Below, one piece after another: positions 55,691 to 64,000 of a stretch of 64,000 nt of DNA. Numbering within the stretch: position 1 is the first letter of the stretch; each line of letters begins with the position of its first letter. The stretch is from contig NZ_CP054698.1 of assembly GCF_014023275.1 (NCBI RefSeq), forward strand, positions 6,905,001 to 6,969,000, in the 5' to 3' direction. Both the position numbers and the translations under genes were made by a program. Origin of the DNA: Nostoc edaphicum CCNP1411. Its GTDB lineage: Bacteria > Cyanobacteriota > Cyanobacteriia > Cyanobacteriales > Nostocaceae. The notes under the pieces were generated by a model that made no database searches, was not told the DNA's origin, and worked only from the letters and a program-made list of their open reading frames with translations.

Positions 55691-57037
55691 ATGCGGTTCA
55701 AAATCCACAATTCACTAAGGGTCATGGGTTCTGAAAATTTGTCACAAGATACACTAGCAGAACAGCTGCTGGAACTAGCTATAAAATCTGGAGCAGAAGC
55801 AGCTGAGGTGTATCAGTCGCGATCGCTTTCTCGTCCAGTGTTTTTTGAGGCAAACCGACTCAAACAGCTAGAAACCAGTCAATCTGAAGGCACAGCACTA
55901 CGGCTTTGGCGAAACGGGCAACCAGGACTCACGGTGGCTTACGGTTCTGTCACAGCCGAAGTAATGGTGGAAAAAGCTCTGGGACTAAGTGAACTTAATC
56001 ATCCAGAAACAGTAGAATTAGCCTCTAACTTTCAGCCCTCCTACCCAGATTTAGGGGAAAGTGTGCCCATAGAGGTTTTGGTAGATTGGGGCAAAGAAGC
56101 GATCGCACTCATCCGTGATGCCTATCCCGATGTTGTATGCAATGGTGACTGGGAATGTGATATTGAAACCACTAGACTAGTCAACACTAAAGGTTTAGAT
56201 TGTCACTATACGGATACTACCCTCAGCTGCTACATATCAGCAGAATGGGTACGCGGTGATGATTTTTTAAGTGTTTCTGATGGTCAAACTAAGCGGGGAG
56301 AACTCCACCCGGAGAGATTAGCTAACCAAATTTTACAACGGTTACTTTGGGCCAGAGAAAATGTCTCACCTCCTACTGGCCGTGTCCCGATTTTATTCAC
56401 TTCTAAAGCCGCCGATATGCTTTGGGGTACTGTACAAGCAGCGTTGAATGGCAAGCGAGTCTTAGAAGTAGCTTCCCCTTGGGCAGAACGTTTGGGTAAG
56501 GAAGTAGTTGCACCCAGTCTTACCCTCTACCAAGATCCAGAAGCGGGCCCTTATAGTTGCCCCTTTGATGATGAAGGCACTCCGACTAAATCTTTAGTAT
56601 TTATCCAAAACGGGATTTTACAGCATTTTTATGGCGATCGCACCACCGGACGCCAATTGGGAACTGACACCACTGGAAATGGTTTTCGCCCTGGCTTGGG
56701 CAGCTATCCCACCCCTGGTTTATTTAATTTTCTCATCCAGCCAGGTTCGGCATCACTACCAGACTTAATTGAACAACTAGATGATGGCTTGATTGTGGAT
56801 CAAATGTTGGGTGGTGGCGGCAGTATTTCTGGAGATTTTTCAATCAACGTTGATTTAGGCTACCGCGTCCAAAATGGTCAAGTAATTGGGCGCGTTAAGG
56901 ATACGATGGTTGCAGGTAATGTCTACACAGCCCTCAAGCAATTGGTTACACTGGGCAATGATGCCGATTGGAATGGTTCTTGTTATACTCCGTCTCTGAT
57001 AGTAGAAGGGCTATACACCACGGGGAGAAGTAATTAA
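55691..57037 (+). CDS. TldE/PmbA-type metalloprotease homologue
   Basis: The 448-residue protein (possible alternative ATG at 55724, MGSENLSQD) is of the TldD/PmbA superfamily: AEAAEVYQSRSLSRPVFFEANRL at the N-terminus, FTSKAADMLW, and GGGGSISGDFSINVDLGYRV with RVKDTMVAGNVY at the end. It lacks the His-Glu metal motif HEXXXH of TldD, so it fits the non-catalytic TldE/PmbA subunit. With TldD it cleaves peptides such as CcdA and modified peptide leaders. No tldD gene is in the window. Confidence 0.82.
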   Translation: MRFKIHNSLRVMGSENLSQDTLAEQLLELAIKSGAEAAEVYQSRSLSRPVFFEANRLKQLETSQSEGTALRLWRNGQPGLTVAYGSVTAEVMVEKALGLSELNHPETVELASNFQPSYPDLGESVPIEVLVDWGKEAIALIRDAYPDVVCNGDWECDIETTRLVNTKGLDCHYTDTTLSCYISAEWVRGDDFLSVSDGQTKRGELHPERLANQILQRLLWARENVSPPTGRVPILFTSKAADMLWGTVQAALNGKRVLEVASPWAERLGKEVVAPSLTLYQDPEAGPYSCPFDDEGTPTKSLVFIQNGILQHFYGDRTTGRQLGTDTTGNGFRPGLGSYPTPGLFNFLIQPGSASLPDLIEQLDDGLIVDQMLGGGGSISGDFSINVDLGYRVQNGQVIGRVKDTMVAGNVYTALKQLVTLGNDADWNGSCYTPSLIVEGLYTTGRSN

Positions 57038-57040
57038 ATT

Positions 57041-57388
57041 GGGAATTGGGCATGGGGCATGGGGCATGGGGCATGGGGCATGGGGCATGGGGCATGGGGC
57101 ATGGGGCATGGGGGCATGGGGCATGGGGCATGGGGCATGGGGGCATGGGGGCATGGGGCATGGGGTATGGGGCATAGAGAGTGGAGTTCAAAGACTCATT
57201 CACGAGTATCAAAGACTCGTCCACGAGTATTAAAGACTCGTCCACGAATATAAAAGACTCATTCACCAGTATTAAAGACTCATCTCCAATAGCCCAATGC
57301 CCAATGCCCCATGCCCCATGCCCAATGCCCAATGCCCAATGCCCAATGCCCAATGCCCAATGCCCCATGCCCAATGCCCAATGCCCTA
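57041..57388. repeat. Composite repeat: inverted heptamer arrays around 21-bp units
   Basis: Left: about 18 catgggg heptamers with a few slips (57041-57176). Centre: four 21-base units of aaagactcattcacgagtat type at 57190, 57211, 57232 and 57253, plus a partial fifth. Right: about 13 cccaatg/ccccatg heptamers (57292-57388), inverse of the left array. It fills the whole gap between the PmbA-like gene and the ClC gene and could form a large hairpin. Confidence 0.85.
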
Positions 57389-57401
57389 ATCCCCAAAAAT
57401 T

Positions 57402-60044
57402 ATGTCTCTTCCTGTTCTGAATCAGCGCTTTCGCACCTGGTGGCAGCCTAGAAGAGGTTTAGCGATCGCCGAAGCTTGTGTGATCGGTCTGGTTGCTGCC
57501 CTATCTGCGGTGTTTCTGAAAGTGGGATCGGGATGGCTGGGGACATGGCGAGTTCATAGTACCCAGATTTTCCCGGTATGGCTGGCACTACCAGCAATTG
57601 GTCTTACTCTGGGGTTTGTGGCTGGATGGTTGGTGGATAGGTTGGCACCAGAGGCTTCTGGTAGCGGTATCCCGCAAGTCAAAGCAACTCTTGCCAATGT
57701 ACCGATGTCATTATCTTGGCGGGTGGCAGGTGTAAAGTTACTCAGTGCGATCATCGCCATCGGTTCCGGCATGACTCTGGGACGCCAAGGCCCCACTGTC
57801 CAAGTAGGGGCTGGTTTAGCAGCGGGGATGAGTCGTTGGGTTCCCACTTCCCCAGATCATCGACGGCAAATGATTGCAGCGGGTGCCGGTGCTGGTTTGG
57901 CGGCTGCTTTCAATGCCCCGATCGCAGGTGTATTATTTATCGTTGAAGAGTTACTCCAAGATTTATCAGGACTGACTCTGGGAACTGCCATTATCGCCTC
58001 CTTTATTGGTGGGGTAATATCCCGACTTTTAGGTGGTGGCTCTCTTGACCTTAACCTGCAATTGACGCAATCTTCTAGCCAATTTTCTATCCCCGAAATT
58101 CCCTTTTTTGTGCTATTGGGTATTTTGGCAGGGTTGTTTGGTGCATTGTTTAATCGCGGCTTAATATTTAGTATTAAATTTTATAGAAGATTACATATCA
58201 GCTTACCGCTGCGGGTGGCTTTAGCTGGATTTATCTCTGGTATTATTGTGGCCATGCTCCCGGCGTCATTCCGTGATAATACAGGATTACGAGAGTCCTT
58301 AATTACTGGAGGGGCCCATCCGACAGTAGCAGCGATCGCTTTTGCTGCTCAGTTCATCCTCACACTGATAGCATTTGGTTCAGGCGCACCGGGGGGATTA
58401 TTCGCTCCCAGTCTGATTTTGGGTTCTTGTTTGGGACATATTATCGGTGTATCTGAGTTATATATTACTGGATCTGGTTCTCCTACTACTTACGCCTTAG
58501 CGGGTATGGGTGGATTTTTTAGTGCCGTTTCCAAGGTGCCAATTACAGCAATTGTGATTGTGTTTGAAATGACTACAGATTTCAATCTGGTGTTACCCTT
58601 GATGATTGTTTCTGTAGCAGCTTATTTGGTTGCGGATAAGGTTGTGCCTGGTTCGCTTTATGAGAAACTTTTGGAGTTAAAGGGCATCACTCTCACTAAA
58701 GAAGTTCCGATGGAGGGAGCATTAACCAAGTTAACTGCAAAAGATGTGATGCAAGAACGGGTGGAAACTCTAGATGCAGAGATGAGTTTGGAAGACGCAA
58801 TGCAAGCTTTTGCCCGTTCCCATCATCGCGGTTTTCCCGTGGTAGAAGATAGCAAGTTAGTGGGGATTGTGACGCAATCAGATTTGCTGAAAACACGCGA
58901 GAGTACAAATCACACACTTCGCGATCGCAACCTAGCCGATGTTTTTTTAAAAGAAATTATGACATCTGTCCCAGTGACAGTAACACCAATCCACACCTTG
59001 GGCAATGTACTGTATTTACTCGATCGCTATCAAATCAGTCGCTTACCAGTGGTGGATGGACGAAAACTGATTGGGATTATTACCCGTGCAGATATTATTC
59101 GGGCGGAAGCAGATCATCTCAATTGTGACAACAGGACTCCTGGATTGCGACCAGAACCTTCATACATAGTTTACCAAACGCGATCGCCCAGCATCGGCAG
59201 AGGTAGATTATTAGTGCCCGTAGCTAATCCCGAAACAGCAGGTATTTTGTTACTTATGGCAGCAGCTATTGCCCGCGATCGCCATTATGAAATAGATTGC
59301 GTGCAAGTGATGCTGATACCCCGCCACAGTTCCCCATCAGAAACACAGGTAAGAACAGCAAAAAGTCGCCGCTTGCTACGACAGGCGGAAGTCTTAGCAA
59401 AAAAATGGAAAATTCCCCTACACACGCAGATTCGAGTTACCCATGACGTAGCGCAGGCAATTTTGGAGACAATCAACGAACAACACATCGACCTAATCTT
59501 AATGGGATGGAAAGGTAACACATCTACCCCCGGTCGGATTTTTGGCACAGTCGTAGACACCGTAATTCGCCAAGCCACCTGCGAAGTAGTCTTAGTAAAA
59601 TTAGGCAAAACTCCCCACTCCCCACTCCCCACTCCCCACTCCTTCAACCGCTGGCTAGTCCCAATGGCTGGTGGCCCCAATTCCCCTCTGGCGATTAAAT
59701 TGTTACCGGCTTTAATTACATTGGGAAATGATCCGCAAATTCGTCTGACACAGGTGTTTAAGCCATCGGAACTCAAGCCAGATATGTCAGTTTTAGAACA
59801 AGCCATCCGCCATTTGATGCGGCGGCGAAAATTGTCCAGTACTGTAGTTGCGCTCCCAGTGCAAGCTGATTCTGTTGCGGAAGGTGTAATTAACTTAGTG
59901 AAAACCGAAGGCTATGATGTTGTAGTTTTGGGAGCTTCGCGCGAGGGATTGTTGCAGCAGGCGATTCAAGGTAATATTCCAGAAGCGATCGCCTCTGGTG
60001 TAGAAAGTACAGTGATTTTGGTTAGGGGTGCAATTAATACTTAA
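57402..60044 (+). CDS. ClC chloride channel with CBS pair and two USP domains; gating Glu replaced by Gln
   Basis: Residues 1-425 are a ClC core: ASGSGIPQ, GRQGPTVQVG, LFIVEELLQD and GAPGGLFAPSL. In ClC antiporters the second motif is GREGP; here the gating Glu is Gln129 (CAA 57786-57788), which predicts a channel or uncoupled anion path. Two CBS domains follow (about 447-570, VVEDSKLVGIVTQSDLL and VVDGRKLIGIITRADII), then two universal-stress-protein domains (about 605-735 and 750-875) with nucleotide-type patterns such as LILMGWKGNTSTPGR. Between the USP domains is a Pro/His/Ser linker encoded by actcccc heptamers. At 880 residues this is a four-module channel probably controlled by nucleotides. 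Confidence 0.92.
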   Translation: MSLPVLNQRFRTWWQPRRGLAIAEACVIGLVAALSAVFLKVGSGWLGTWRVHSTQIFPVWLALPAIGLTLGFVAGWLVDRLAPEASGSGIPQVKATLANVPMSLSWRVAGVKLLSAIIAIGSGMTLGRQGPTVQVGAGLAAGMSRWVPTSPDHRRQMIAAGAGAGLAAAFNAPIAGVLFIVEELLQDLSGLTLGTAIIASFIGGVISRLLGGGSLDLNLQLTQSSSQFSIPEIPFFVLLGILAGLFGALFNRGLIFSIKFYRRLHISLPLRVALAGFISGIIVAMLPASFRDNTGLRESLITGGAHPTVAAIAFAAQFILTLIAFGSGAPGGLFAPSLILGSCLGHIIGVSELYITGSGSPTTYALAGMGGFFSAVSKVPITAIVIVFEMTTDFNLVLPLMIVSVAAYLVADKVVPGSLYEKLLELKGITLTKEVPMEGALTKLTAKDVMQERVETLDAEMSLEDAMQAFARSHHRGFPVVEDSKLVGIVTQSDLLKTRESTNHTLRDRNLADVFLKEIMTSVPVTVTPIHTLGNVLYLLDRYQISRLPVVDGRKLIGIITRADIIRAEADHLNCDNRTPGLRPEPSYIVYQTRSPSIGRGRLLVPVANPETAGILLLMAAAIARDRHYEIDCVQVMLIPRHSSPSETQVRTAKSRRLLRQAEVLAKKWKIPLHTQIRVTHDVAQAILETINEQHIDLILMGWKGNTSTPGRIFGTVVDTVIRQATCEVVLVKLGKTPHSPLPTPHSFNRWLVPMAGGPNSPLAIKLLPALITLGNDPQIRLTQVFKPSELKPDMSVLEQAIRHLMRRRKLSSTVVALPVQADSVAEGVINLVKTEGYDVVVLGASREGLLQQAIQGNIPEAIASGVESTVILVRGAINT
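59610..59642 (+). repeat. actcccc heptamer array inside the ClC gene
   Basis: Four full actcccc units plus actcc lie in frame within the coding region and encode PHSPLPTPHS between the two USP domains. The total of 33 bases is a multiple of three, so the frame stays open; one unit more or less would shift it. Confidence 0.85.
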
Positions 60045-60446
60045 AAAAAGCGGCGTTGCTCAATCAAGGGATGATTCTTGTAGGGTGGGCGTCTCGCCAC
60101 TGGTGTCAACTTAAGCCAAAAATAGCGCACTGATTGGGTGTTTTTCACCCGCCAGGGATTGTAAATCCCTGACTAATTGCTCAAGTCTACTGAAGTAGAC
60201 TGAAAATTTTTGCGCTCTCAAGTCTTCTTCAGAAGACTTTAGCTATGAGACAGGGATTTACAATCCCTGGCGGACGTGTTGGCGGACGTGCGGTTTCGCG
60301 TTAAGTTGACACCAATGGCTTTTCGGCCCATCCCACAAAACTAGCAAAATCATCCCGCAAATATGCAACGCCAAAAAAGCCTCTCGTAGAGAAGGCATCA
60401 TAGTTACTATTTGTATAAGAAGTCTAACCAAAGCAGGTATGGGGCA
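60045..60446. repeat. Palindromic element with 23-base perfect inverted repeats
   Basis: The arms at 60149-60171 and 60251-60273 (ccgccagggattgtaaatcc then ctg) are perfect inverses. Between them are two more hairpins, gtctactgaagtagac and gtcttcttcagaagac, then tttagctatgagac as in 13590-13660. Outer short arms, ggtgtcaacttaa (60103-60115) and its inverse near 60302, bound a unit of about 220 bases. No gene. Confidence 0.7.
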
Positions 60447-62372
60447 ATGGTGCGATTAAAACCGTGGCAGTGGGTAGTTTTAGCAATCCCGATCGCGTTT
60501 ATCATCATTTTTTTACTGGTATCCGCCGGTTCGCAAATTCATGCGTGGGGCATTAATTGGATTTGGGGTGTATTCACCCTTTTATTCGTTGGTTGGCGTT
60601 GGCTGCTAGTCCAATGGACTCAACCTGCTGTCAACCAAGTAGAAGCTGTATTAGCTCAAGTCCAAGAAGAACTAGAATCGACAGTAGAGAATACTGTACG
60701 AACAGTGGGAAGTGACACCACAAAGCAAGCAGAAGCCGCACTCCAAGAAATTCTGCAAGCAGCACAAAGCGATCGCCCGATTTGGGAAGACTGGCAAACT
60801 TTTTGGACGCGATGCCAAGATTTAGTTGTCGCGATCGCTCATATCTACAATCCTCAAATTCAATATCCCCTGTTGAATATTTACGTTCCCCAAGCTTACG
60901 GGCTGATTCGGGGAACGGTGGATGATATGGATCAGTGGATGCAAAAGTTATCGCCTGTTCTCAATCAGGTAACGGTTGGGCAAGCATACCAAGGATACGA
61001 AGTCTACCGAAAGTTAGAACCATCGGCTCGGAAATTCTGGAAAGCTTGGAACTGGGCCCAGTGGGTTTTAAATCCGGTGGCGGCGGTGGCAAAACAAGCC
61101 AGTCAGGGTTCTAGTAACCAAGCAACTCAGCAATTATTGGGGAATTTGAGTCAGTTATTTCGGGAAGCTGCCCTGAGAAACTTATGCCGACAAGCGATCG
61201 CACTCTACGGACGTAGCACATTACCAGTTTCAGCAACCGTATCCACACCAACTTTACCCAAGGCAAAAACCCAAACACTCCGAGATATTTTAACTCAAGC
61301 TCAACCAGCTGAGGCAGTTGAGCAAAAACCCGTGAATATTCTGCTGGTTGGGCGCACGGGTTCGGGAAAAAGTAGCCTGATTAACACGTTATTTCAGGCG
61401 GATCTCGCAGCCGTTGATGTTTTACCCAGTACCGATCGGATTCAAAATTATCAATGGCAGACTCAAAGTGGAGAAACCTTGACGCTTTGGGACACACCTG
61501 GCTACGAACAAGTCAACCGTGCCGATCTCCGAAATTTGGTGCTTGATTATGCCATCAACGCAGATTTACTGCTGTTAGCTACACCCGCCCTCGATCCTGC
61601 GCTGCAAATGGATGTAGACTTTTTGCAAGATATCAAAGCAGAAGTTGCAGATTTACCTGCGATCGCAATTGTCACTCAAGTAGATCGTCTGCGTCCCATC
61701 CGCGAATGGCAACCACCTTATGATTGGGAATGGGGCGATCGCCCCAAGGAAGTTTCTATTCGCGAAGCCACTGAGTATCGCGCCAAGCTGCTGGGAAATT
61801 TTTGTAATCTAGTTCTACCCGTAGTTACAACTGACAGCAAAACAAATCGAACCGCTTGGGGAGTAGAAGCGCTTTCACTGGGATTAGTAGATGCGATCGC
61901 ACCTAGCAAGCAACTCCGTCTCGCCCGCTTTTTGCGGAATCTAGAAGCCCGTATCATCGCCGCGGCCAAAATCATCGACCACTACACCTTCCAGATGACG
62001 ACAACACAAGGATTAACGGCATTTCTCAAAAGTCCCGTTCTTCAGTTTGTTTCTACCCTCTCAACCGGATCTCCAGCCCTAGCATATATGCTGGCAGAGC
62101 AAATTCCCGTGGAACAGTTGCCGATTGTGATTGGCAAACTCCAAATGGGATATGAGCTTTTTTCACTCTTGAATACAGGCAACCCTAACCCGCTCAACTT
62201 TGAATTACTATCCCTCTGGCCGCTACTGCTAGAAAACTCTGCTTCACCCGATCGCAACGCCTGGGCATTTGGTCACGCCCTAGTGGAATACTGGACTCAG
62301 AATCTAACAGTTGAACAACTCCGGGAGCGATTTGAGTATTATTTAGCGAATTTGTCTACATTGAGGAATTAA
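60447..62372 (+). CDS. Membrane-associated GTPase, Era/dynamin-like (HSR1-related)
   Basis: From the ATG at 60447 (MVRLKPWQWVVLAIPIAFI) the protein is 641 residues. Two membrane helices are at the N-terminus, then a helical region of about 240 residues, then a GTPase domain: P-loop LVGRTGSGKSS (about 302), switch STDRI, DTPGYE (about 348) and TQVD (about 411). The C-terminal third is helical. This is the TRAFAC/HSR1-type GTPase found beside or fused to DUF697 in cyanobacteria; the function is unknown and may be membrane remodelling or assembly. A longer start at 60411 is possible. Confidence 0.82.
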   Translation: MVRLKPWQWVVLAIPIAFIIIFLLVSAGSQIHAWGINWIWGVFTLLFVGWRWLLVQWTQPAVNQVEAVLAQVQEELESTVENTVRTVGSDTTKQAEAALQEILQAAQSDRPIWEDWQTFWTRCQDLVVAIAHIYNPQIQYPLLNIYVPQAYGLIRGTVDDMDQWMQKLSPVLNQVTVGQAYQGYEVYRKLEPSARKFWKAWNWAQWVLNPVAAVAKQASQGSSNQATQQLLGNLSQLFREAALRNLCRQAIALYGRSTLPVSATVSTPTLPKAKTQTLRDILTQAQPAEAVEQKPVNILLVGRTGSGKSSLINTLFQADLAAVDVLPSTDRIQNYQWQTQSGETLTLWDTPGYEQVNRADLRNLVLDYAINADLLLLATPALDPALQMDVDFLQDIKAEVADLPAIAIVTQVDRLRPIREWQPPYDWEWGDRPKEVSIREATEYRAKLLGNFCNLVLPVVTTDSKTNRTAWGVEALSLGLVDAIAPSKQLRLARFLRNLEARIIAAAKIIDHYTFQMTTTQGLTAFLKSPVLQFVSTLSTGSPALAYMLAEQIPVEQLPIVIGKLQMGYELFSLLNTGNPNPLNFELLSLWPLLLENSASPDRNAWAFGHALVEYWTQNLTVEQLRERFEYYLANLSTLRN

Positions 62373-62815
62373 TGCCTATAAGCAATGTCTACAATCTGAC
62401 TTTTCACGTTATGTGGAAAAGCTAACGATTGACCTAACCCCCTAACCCCCTTCCCTACGAGGGAAAGGGGAAAATTTAAAGTCTCTCTCCTAAAAGGAGA
62501 GAGATTTAGAGAGAGGTTCTCCAGATACCGCTGAATTGTCAGGTCTACAACGGGCCATACCTCAATACAGTTCAGATAAGACCAAAAACACTTGTAGAGA
62601 CGGCGATTTATCGCGTCTTTTTAAGTATATTTACGATTTATTTTACTGGAAAATAGCGTAATTATACTAAGAAAATCACAAATCCAAAATGTGGTATTGG
62701 GTCGTACTCCTAACATCAAAGTTAAGATTACGATTAAGAGTAGGTGTCTGCTGAAACCTACCCGCTTTCTTTACCTGAATTTTTACTCAGATACCCCTTT
62801 TATTCGGAGTTGTTT
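62373..62815. repeat. Spacer with two repeats shared with earlier spacers
   Basis: Bases 62395-62533 are a second long form of the repeat at 21174, its first 33 bases identical. Bases 62563-62618 match 38595-38649. The last 200 bases lack repeats and should contain the promoter of the kinase at 62816. Confidence 0.7.
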
Positions 62816-64000
62816 ATGAAAAATATATTACAAACCTCCATCTCTCAAGAACAGAATTCACATCAGAGATATAGCATTTCGTCTTACAATAGCCTGCTTG
62901 CCGTCGTGAAGGATTTAGCCAGTGTGCGGACTATTGAGGAAATTATTGAAATTGTGCGTTTGGCGGCCCGTGATCTCACGAATGCTGATGGAGTAACTTT
63001 TGTACTGCGGGATGGTGAATGTTGCCACTATGTCGATGAAAACGCCATCGGGCCACTTTGGAAAGGTATGCGTTTTCCGCTCAAATCTTGCATCTCCGGT
63101 TGGGCAATGCTCAATAAACAAGCAGCCGTGATTGAAGATATTTATCAGGATGCTCGAATACCGATTGATGCCTACAAAGTGACTTTTGTCAAAAGTTTAG
63201 TGATGGTTCCCATACGGGTTGCTGATCCACTCGGTGCAATTGGAGCCTACTGGAGTACAACACACCGAGCCACGCTCGAAGAAATAGAACTGCTGGAGAT
63301 TCTTACTGATACTACAGCAGTTGCGATCGCCAACGTCCAACTTTTCCAGAAACTTACGAACCAAAACGCCCTAAAAGACAAATTCATTGCAATGCTAGCT
63401 CACGAGTTGAGGAATCCTGTTGCCCCCATCTCCAACGGCGTTCAGCTTCTCAAATTGAAACTGGGCCAGACTGGCGCAGTCGGGGAAACAGTTTTAATGA
63501 TGCAACACCAGATTAAGCACCTCTCAAAATTGATCGATGAGCTACTCGACGTATCATCCATTACCTACGGGAAGATTTCATTAAACCTTGAGAAGTTTAA
63601 TCTGGTAGATTTAGTTCGCCAGAGTCTCAATGATCATGCAGAAGCAATAAAGAGATCGAATCTTACTGTAGTACAAGACTTGCCAAACACACCCGTGTGG
63701 GCTTATGTTGACTCCACCCGCTTCTTCCAAATCTTTGGAAACCTTCTTGATAACGCCTTAAAGTTTTCCAAGCCAGATGGGACGATTTGGGTGGATTTGT
63801 CATTTATTCCTGATGAGAATGGCTCAGGAAGTGTAGCGGCCTTATCTGTAAGAGATTCAGGTATAGGGATAGACCCGACAATCTTACCAGAACTCTTCGA
63901 GCCATTTACCCAAGCCGATCGCAGTTTAGATCGTTCGAGAGGCGGGTTAGGTTTGGGACTATCGGTAGTTAAAAGTCTGGTGGAACTTCATGGTGGTAAC
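62816..64000 (+). CDS. GAF-domain histidine kinase, 3' end outside window
   Basis: The frame opens at ATG 62816 (MKNILQTSISQEQNSHQ) and stays open to the edge, 395 codons. A GAF domain (about 30-180, LASVRTIEEIIEIVRLAAR, KSCISGWAMLNKQAAVIEDI) is followed by the phosphoacceptor LAHELRNPVAPISNGV, N box GNLLDNALKFS, DSGIGIDP, and GGLGLGLSVV. The ATPase domain is nearly complete; a C-terminal receiver or nothing may follow. No membrane segment is seen. Relatives with this start pattern sense unknown small molecules or redox state. Confidence 0.9.
   Translation, partial: MKNILQTSISQEQNSHQRYSISSYNSLLAVVKDLASVRTIEEIIEIVRLAARDLTNADGVTFVLRDGECCHYVDENAIGPLWKGMRFPLKSCISGWAMLNKQAAVIEDIYQDARIPIDAYKVTFVKSLVMVPIRVADPLGAIGAYWSTTHRATLEEIELLEILTDTTAVAIANVQLFQKLTNQNALKDKFIAMLAHELRNPVAPISNGVQLLKLKLGQTGAVGETVLMMQHQIKHLSKLIDELLDVSSITYGKISLNLEKFNLVDLVRQSLNDHAEAIKRSNLTVVQDLPNTPVWAYVDSTRFFQIFGNLLDNALKFSKPDGTIWVDLSFIPDENGSGSVAALSVRDSGIGIDPTILPELFEPFTQADRSLDRSRGGLGLGLSVVKSLVELHGGN

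Noticed and set aside
57039..57420. Frames reading MGHGAWG-type peptides and antisense forms
   Set aside because: Products of the catgggg heptamer array.
1..64000. tRNA, rRNA and riboswitch genes
   Set aside because: Reading the spacers by eye gave no cloverleaf with TTCRANY arm, rRNA block or known riboswitch core; a covariance-model search would be needed to exclude them.

Overview
The window looks like chromosome from a filamentous, probably heterocystous, cyanobacterium of the Nostoc/Anabaena group. The reasons are the very frequent palindrome GCGATCGC (HIP1), many intergenic blocks of short tandem heptamers and dispersed hairpin elements, and plant-like or cyanobacterial genes: a Tab2-type RNA-binding protein, an NdbB-type dehydrogenase, DUF3598, DUF2808 and many hybrid histidine kinases. 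No rRNA or tRNA gene was recognised. About 44 protein genes are supported, two of them visible pseudogenes, and both window edges cut a histidine kinase gene.

Layout. 1-10.6 kb: a cut hybrid kinase, a large STAND/WD40 protein, a small membrane protein, tsaB, an AEC transporter divergent from a VanY-like carboxypeptidase, and a Uma2 nuclease. 10.6-14.9 kb: a translationally coupled minus-strand operon (GH3-like adenylating enzyme, hexapeptide acyltransferase, fatty acid hydroxylase/sterol desaturase) followed by a Rieske oxygenase; this is the best candidate for an undescribed pathway. 15-21 kb: a secreted small protein, a transposase-dinB chimera, an alpha/beta-hydrolase-like protein, an MFS exporter, ilvB with a zinc-ribbon tail, and an N-terminally truncated Rpn/DUF4351 gene. 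22-26.5 kb: a 21-bp tandem array, an amino-acid-permease/histidine-kinase fusion, and a cas-less CRISPR array read on the minus strand. 26.7-33.2 kb: Omp85 protein, DUF3598, ftsX, def, a small membrane protein, a PD-(D/E)XK nuclease with likely Fe-S cysteines, and a GNAT acetyltransferase.

33.7-50.2 kb: glycan enzymes (GH133-like debranching enzyme and GH63-like hydrolase in an overlapping or tightly spaced pair; farther on a GH65 phosphorylase with only a stump of a C-terminal beta-phosphoglucomutase domain), two membrane histidine kinases, DUF2808, MOSC and a secreted EndoU-like nuclease. 50.5-64 kb: serine/alanine-glyoxylate aminotransferase, NdbB-like dehydrogenase, HAD phosphatase, Tab2, TldE/PmbA, a ClC channel with CBS and two USP domains whose gating glutamate is glutamine, a dynamin/Era-like GTPase, and a cut GAF kinase.

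Mobile and repeat DNA is rich: three copies of a roughly 96-bp MITE flanked by CTAG, with an occupied/empty site pair visible inside the window; elements with AGAGG-TTTGAAAAG ends, one of which abuts the degenerate CRISPR trailer repeat; several palindromic dispersed elements; and heptamer repeats, one of them inside the ClC coding region.
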